Below the pieces are notes generated by a model. That model was not told where the DNA came from. It was given only the letters and a program-made list of their open reading frames with translations, and ran no database searches. Made by a program: the position numbers and the translations under genes. Of a stretch of DNA of 64,000 bases, positions 58,480 to 64,000 are shown in pieces (the stretch's first letter is position 1; every line of letters begins with the position of its first letter). This DNA comes from Ignelater luminosus (lineage: Eukaryota > Arthropoda > Insecta > Coleoptera > Elateridae), in assembly GCA_011009095.1 (NCBI GenBank), contig VTPC01005496.1:17471-81470 (forward strand). The letters are read 5' to 3'.

Positions 58480-61400
58480 CTTCTGCATTTCAAGAATTAT
58501 ATAGAATTTTGCCCAGCTTATATGCCTGACACTCTACAATCTGTCTATGTAAAGTTTAAAAAACCCAATTCATGGTTTTTGGTCCACCACAACTATCACC
58601 ATAATGGTTCAGTGTTTGTTTATACACAAAAGCTTCTCAGTATAACGATATAAGTGGGTAAGGACCAAGAGAGTTCTACTGAAGTTTTGGGAGATCACTA
58701 ACAAATCTGCAAATGCAATCACAGCCCGCAAACAAGACTATGAAATCTTGTCTTTAAGCAACAAATTTGAAGTCACACCACCCATACCATAGCTACTAAA
58801 GAAATTAGCATTCAATATGAAGCTGAAGATTAAATTTATTATGCTTCATGTTTTGCTTGATCTCCAGTTTAGTAGACTCTTGTATTTTTTAGAAGATCCT
58901 GATGGGTTTAACGGAAAGAAAGCTTTGAATTGAATAGAATTTCTTTCAGTATAAAAAACCTTGAAGTTCTTATGTCTAGATTATTGCTTAATATAAATCA
59001 TTCGAAAACAAGTCTTTAACTCGAGCTAAAGCTGTGAGTATACTAGATTTTAACAATCCTCATCGTCCTTTCCTTACGAAGTATTATTTAAAGTCAAAAA
59101 ATGACAGCAAGAATTATTCCACAGCTGGTCCTCTTTTTAATTAGCATTAAACATATGCTGACTTCTTGAAAATTCTCAAGAAATGATAGAAATACTCCAA
59201 GTTATCCTAGAAGATAGGCTCAAAGCGTCCTGTAGTTATCAGCTAATTTAGTTGTAAGAATGAGTAAAAGTAGACAAAGGATATCATAAAAATATTAAAT
59301 TAGTCAATAATAAAATGTAGTAACAGCCTTAAAAATAATATTAAGGCTGTCTAGGAGAAACGCCCTTGCCGCCCTCTTATGATTGTATCTGCAATTGTTA
59401 TTAGCAAATCAAGAAACATTAATTTATGATGCATATGTAAATTTATTTTTATTAATCTCATACGCTTTGTAGTGGTTAGTATTTCATTCTTAAGTTTATT
59501 ACCAAACTTCTTAGAAACTTCTGTTTTTAGAAAACCCAAAAGTTATTGTACTGTGTAATTCTATATCTTAATTTATATTCTTAGAAATTTATTATAATTT
59601 ATTATACAGCGAAATTTATTAGCAGTCAAGAATATCTGCAATATTTCACAAAATTAAGTGAAAATCTTCTAAATCCTTGCAATTACAAAGGTTGGACTTA
59701 ATTTAATTAGTAAAGATCGTCATCACTACCATAACAAATATTTTCTCATTTTATTGTATGTAATAATACATTGAAATGAGTATGCAATGTTGAAATTTAC
59801 ACCTACCTGTAGGTAATCATATTTTTAATTTACACCTAAACTGTTTACAAATTTATTTCTTAATATCTCCTATTACGTTAGAAATACTACGTACAATTCT
59901 TTTACTTTCTTATTAAGATTACTATTAAAGCAAGGCCCTCTTGTTGACTAATCACTTATAAATGTTTATAGAAAGCAACTTCTAGTTTAATAAAAATAAT
60001 TTAAAATCATTGTTAATTCAAAACACTCAAAACAATAAATAACATATTTCTTAACTGACGTAAGAAAACAAACTTAAATAAACAATAACAACAGTCATTT
60101 ATAAAATCCTTAAAATTTTCAAATCCCTCTGTTGTATTGGTTTTTTGACTTCTCTCAAAAATTTCCAAAAAAAATCTTTCAACTTTTACCTGAACATTTT
60201 CCCATTAATCAAAAATGAATGCTTGAAAATATTTAAATTTATTATAATCACCATCACAATTTTGTATTCTTTAGGAATGTCTTCAAAACTCTTTTTATGT
60301 TTTACTGATGATACCTACCTACTATGTATGTTAATGCGTATTTAATTCATTTTTTTTGTTACTGGTGGTATAATATATAAAAGGTGTTAAAGAAAGTTTG
60401 ATTTCATGGTTAAGCAAAGTAAACCGAAGAGAATGATTTTATAAACAGTAAACACTACTGTGTTAAATTAATTTTGTTATTATTAATATTATAGCTGTCA
60501 TAAACTCATAATGTTAAGTAACAGGACTTTCTTGACTTTCTAAAGACGTCTAGAAGTACTGAGATGAATGAAGTATAATTACTTTAGTACACAGTATATG
60601 TTTCAAAGAATTGCTGTTAAATTATTCATTTTTATGTTGACAATTTGGTATGTATAAAACTAAAACCGTTATGATTTTTAAGAATGATTGTAATGAATAA
60701 ATCAACAAGTTTTGTGTCCCAAAAAGATTATTAATTCAGTAATTCAAGAATAGGTCAGTTTGATTTTTTTGTTGTGATCGGTATCGTTTTTTGATATGCA
60801 ATAGTTTTTCGAAATCTTTTTGCTGTCGATTTATTAACAATAATAATAATGTTCAACGGTTCAAATAAATATTAATGTAACAAACCATAAGTCTCAACAA
60901 TGGATCGTAATGATTTTAGAGAGTTGATAGAAAATCTTCTTTTGTTATTTCATTCAAACAGTTTTCTTTGAAATTGTCCTTAATAATCCAGAAGTTTCGA
61001 TTTCTCATAACATGGATATGAGACATATTTAAACTAATAATATCCTTGTTTCTAATATCTGAACCGTAGAGTCAAACACTCATAATCTTTTTATTCAGAC
61101 TTTTTTATTCTAATGAACCAGACAGAAATGAAAGCTCAGGCCAAATTTTGATGTCAAAACCAAATCTTTACTATGAAAGCCGCCAACCAAAATGGTTTTG
61201 TTTTCAATGGTTGAGTAGAAGATTCATATTTTCATTCTAACTTTTTTCTTTCTTTTTGTAATTCAAATTCAGGCCAAGATTGGATATCAAAGTAAAATCT
61301 CGTGTTACCAAAAAACAGCTCCAAAAAGTTTTAGAACCAAAGGTTTTGTGTTTGATAGCAGCCTTTCAAGTTGCCGATTTGTCATATGATTCTTATAAAT

Positions 61401-64000
61401 TTTGTTAAGCTGCGATCTCAATACTTCAAAAAAAATAGCGGAGAGCACTCGTAGTATCCAAAATATTGGCAGCTATAGGGTAATAGTATAACAATTTAAC
61501 TACGTGAAAGTTATTCTATGATGTCTGAAAGAAACTAACTTCCATGATGATCACCTATCACAAAGCTCGCAATGTCAAAGTTCTAAAGAAAGTGAAACTA
61601 AAGAATCATCTCTCCCCCTAATCTGTAACCTAACAACCTAACAATTGGATTGATCATCCTCCTTCTTGTTGAACATGCAGAGATTATATCAAAATCCTAT
61701 ACATCAAAGGAAATATACTGTCCATACGAGGAACTAACTCCTACCCATAGAAGTTAAGCTGGTTGTCAGAAGGTCGAGACGTTGTCGCACATTTTTCAAG
61801 GGTGTACTGTGTCACTCCAAAACTCAACTTCATTATGAATAAATAAGGGATGCACATGCAATATCAAACCCTTTAGTTTAAATGCAAGCTATCTCAACAT
61901 CAAGCAACAAATATTTCTATTGCATCATCCTTTTCTGATACTCTGTTTTTGGTAACCTCATTTACAGCAATGCCATTTGCAAAAAAACCAAGTTGCATAG
62001 AAAGATATAAAGAGCACTTATCCTTCCAAACATTCTATTGAAAAGGATTAATAAGAAGATACTCTAACAGATAAAGAGAAAATTGTGTTACTGTTAAATG
62101 CCAAGTTATGGTAAGTATGAAATTCCTAAAAGAATGCTATTGTGCAAAAGAAGATTTTTCGCTATCCGAAAATAAGTGCCTTACTAAAAATAATTTGATA
62201 GGACAGCTGAGACACATCAAGGTTATGCTATGAAGATGTCAATAAATTGAAAGAAGATATCAATCAAACATCTCCATTTTTAAAACCTTCATTTCTATTT
62301 AAATTGTCAAACTGGAAGAATGATTGGTAAATAATTAATATATAGTTGTTGACTTGACAGCAAATAAAAGCAAAATTGGTCTAGATAATGTTTTTACATT
62401 GAATTAATTTGCCCAGTTACCAAACTAATAGCAATATATTTAAGAATGGCTTATGTAGTTCGATTATTTCTACACTTGCTCTTATTTAATTGGTGTTGCA
62501 ATTTTGTTTTGACCTTTTTCTTTTGTATGAGAGTCTATAAATGAGACTTTTCTAAACGGTCTTTTCACCATTCTTGTTACTCTTTATTTTTTCAAATATA
62601 CAGTGAATAAGTTTGTGTATGTAATTACACTAGACACATTTCCTGGTAAAGGTTTAACGCTCTATCGTGTTATATTATTATGTAAAAGTAGATTAATTAC
62701 AGTTTCTTGCAGCAGATCTATGCCACATAAACACAAGTTTATGTAGGTGTAATAAAATGTTATCTTGTTTTCCGCTTTGTATTTCTTTGGACAATGTTGC
62801 TTTTTACTACAAACATTAGAGCCTAATCTATTTTATTCTCCTAATAAATATTTTTTGTAGGTAATTACCAAGGCCAATTTACTCAATAAATTAGCTACAG
62901 CAAAAAGATGTTTTCATATTATTTAGAACATCCTTTAATTTTAAGACAATGCAATATCAGATGTTTACCTTGAAAATTCCTTCTCTGTGGATATTCAATT
63001 TCTTTAAAAATTCCCACACGTTTTGTTCCATGTTCTTTGATTCATCAGAGAAAAATAATCTTTTACAAAATGTGGGTAAATAGAAAATATTTAAGATTTA
63101 ACAGCGTCCGTTCATAAATTAATTAAAATTAATAGTTCTGACTTAATGCCCATTAGTAACTAAACTAAGACAAAGTGGGTCACTAAAATCATCTCGGTAA
63201 TAATTAATTAATAATTCATTTTTGATGTAACTGCCACGGTTTGCGTTATAACCCGACATTGAAATCTCTTTAAAGATTATTATAACATTTACTTAGATTC
63301 ACTGAAACGCTAAATATGATTTAATCAACCATCTGTGATTAAAAGTAAATAGAAATATTTAAATTGATGTCCAAGGATAAATCAATTTCAAATTCAAATT
63401 AGATTTGACATTATGAAAATTAATTCTTAAAATTATAGGCAACTCGAAATTAAATTATATAGTAAAACAGCAAGATATTGTAGATTCTGTAACAAGATAC
63501 ACATTCTGGTATTAGTGGAGTTATAATTTAAGTTTGACAATAGCTCTAAGTGAATCATTAAAATGACAAGAAGAGATTTACGTAACCACCCACATGATTC
63601 ATAATGTTTCGTTGGAAGACTTAAAATTATTTCCAAAAATAGCATTTATTAGATTTCCAACATACTTGTGACGTCACTTAAGTTCTTGCTATACCTACTT
63701 AGAAAAATTAAAATTACTAATTATAAATATTAAGCTCTCTAGAAACTTAATGATTCATAAAGTACTCGAGACTATATTGCATCTTCCTATTATATTATTA
63801 ATGTTAATGCAAATCATAAATTCCAACTCAAACCAATTACTTTAAATTACAATTTTAAAAGTTTATTACACTGCCTTCGGTTCTCCAGATCAAATCAATC
63901 AAATCATTCAACCTGTTTACCTATAATTCAAGGATTACCCATAAAAAATATCATTGCACAGTTTTACGCTTCAACAACGACAATTTCCGAGTACTCTTTC
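58480..64000. other. AT-rich stretch to the end of the window
   Basis: No domain-bearing frame was found. Items seen are a 10-bp hairpin at 59323-59350 (ACAGCCTTAA with TTAAGGCTGT), an (AAT)n run near 60840-60850, and two similar blocks around 61133 and 61269 that share CAGGCCAA and ATCAAA-type words. Frames such as 60145-60345 and 63433-63645 look like chance. Confidence 0.4.

Noticed and set aside
59323..59350. Perfect 10-bp hairpin considered as a small RNA or terminator
   Set aside because: The short stem in AT-rich sequence is likely by chance, and intrinsic terminators do not apply in this type of genome.
61133..61330. Two similar blocks sharing CAGGCCAA
   Set aside because: The similarity is weak and short, so a tandem duplication cannot be separated from chance by eye.
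1..64000. tRNA genes, rRNA, CRISPR arrays and operons
   Set aside because: No A-box plus B-box pair with a cloverleaf, no rRNA-like conserved stretch, and no regularly spaced short repeats were found by eye.

Overview
This is AT-rich, intron-like and intergenic DNA from a eukaryote, almost certainly an arthropod and most likely an insect. The reasons are the mix of broken transposons (Tc1, mariner, pogo-like, piggyBac-like, jockey-type, Ty3/gypsy) and a zona-pellucida (ZP) domain exon of the kind found in insect cuticle and apical-matrix proteins. There are no bacterial operons, no rRNA and no recognisable tRNA or CRISPR array. A 10-base N run at 38742-38751 marks an assembly gap. I cannot name the species; a beetle-like genome is only a guess.

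Host coding sequence is sparse. The one strong host call is a 79-codon ZP-N exon on the minus strand (14263-14499), bounded by good splice sites. Weaker candidates come from reading splice sites and phases by eye. They are: a first exon encoding a signal peptide (45954-46068, minus); a possible two-exon small cysteine-containing peptide (46490-46901, minus); a 34-codon exon (28996-29097, plus); and two phase-compatible plus-strand exons that would form an acidic C terminus (31772-31817 and 40798-40841). Most of the window would then be large introns or intergenic DNA filled with transposon remains.

Layout: 1-4.2 kb is a degraded LINE, with an endonuclease part and a reverse-transcriptase part separated by about 2.3 kb. 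5.8-6.7 kb is an unexplained GC-rich block. 10.9-11.5 kb is an inverted-repeat element with a fragment of transposase. 14.3 kb is the ZP exon. 16.8-18.1 kb is a 1.2-kb internally deleted Ty3/gypsy element with both LTRs. 22.0-23.1 kb has a jockey-type ORF1 fragment followed by an AATATT-rich tandem repeat. 23.5-23.8 kb is a second GC-rich block that resembles the first at both ends.

35.2-39.6 kb holds two related minus-strand stretches of decayed coding sequence of unknown family, around a MITE and a decayed pogo/jerky-like transposon that has a PHD-like finger. 43.75-45.0 kb is a second LINE. 48.1-58.5 kb is a cluster of DNA transposons: a Tc1/mariner relative with another mariner fragment nested in it, a nearly complete but broken Tc1 element with matching inverted repeats, a piggyBac-like pseudogene, and a complete-length dead mariner with TA target duplication. 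From 58.5 kb to the end I see only AT-rich non-coding DNA.

Every transposase and reverse transcriptase here is interrupted by stops, frameshifts or loss of catalytic residues, so none looks able to move by itself. I found no clear new multi-gene system. The most worthwhile items are the split-exon host candidates, the duplicated unknown coding remnants at 35-39 kb, the paired GC-rich blocks and the AATATT tandem array.
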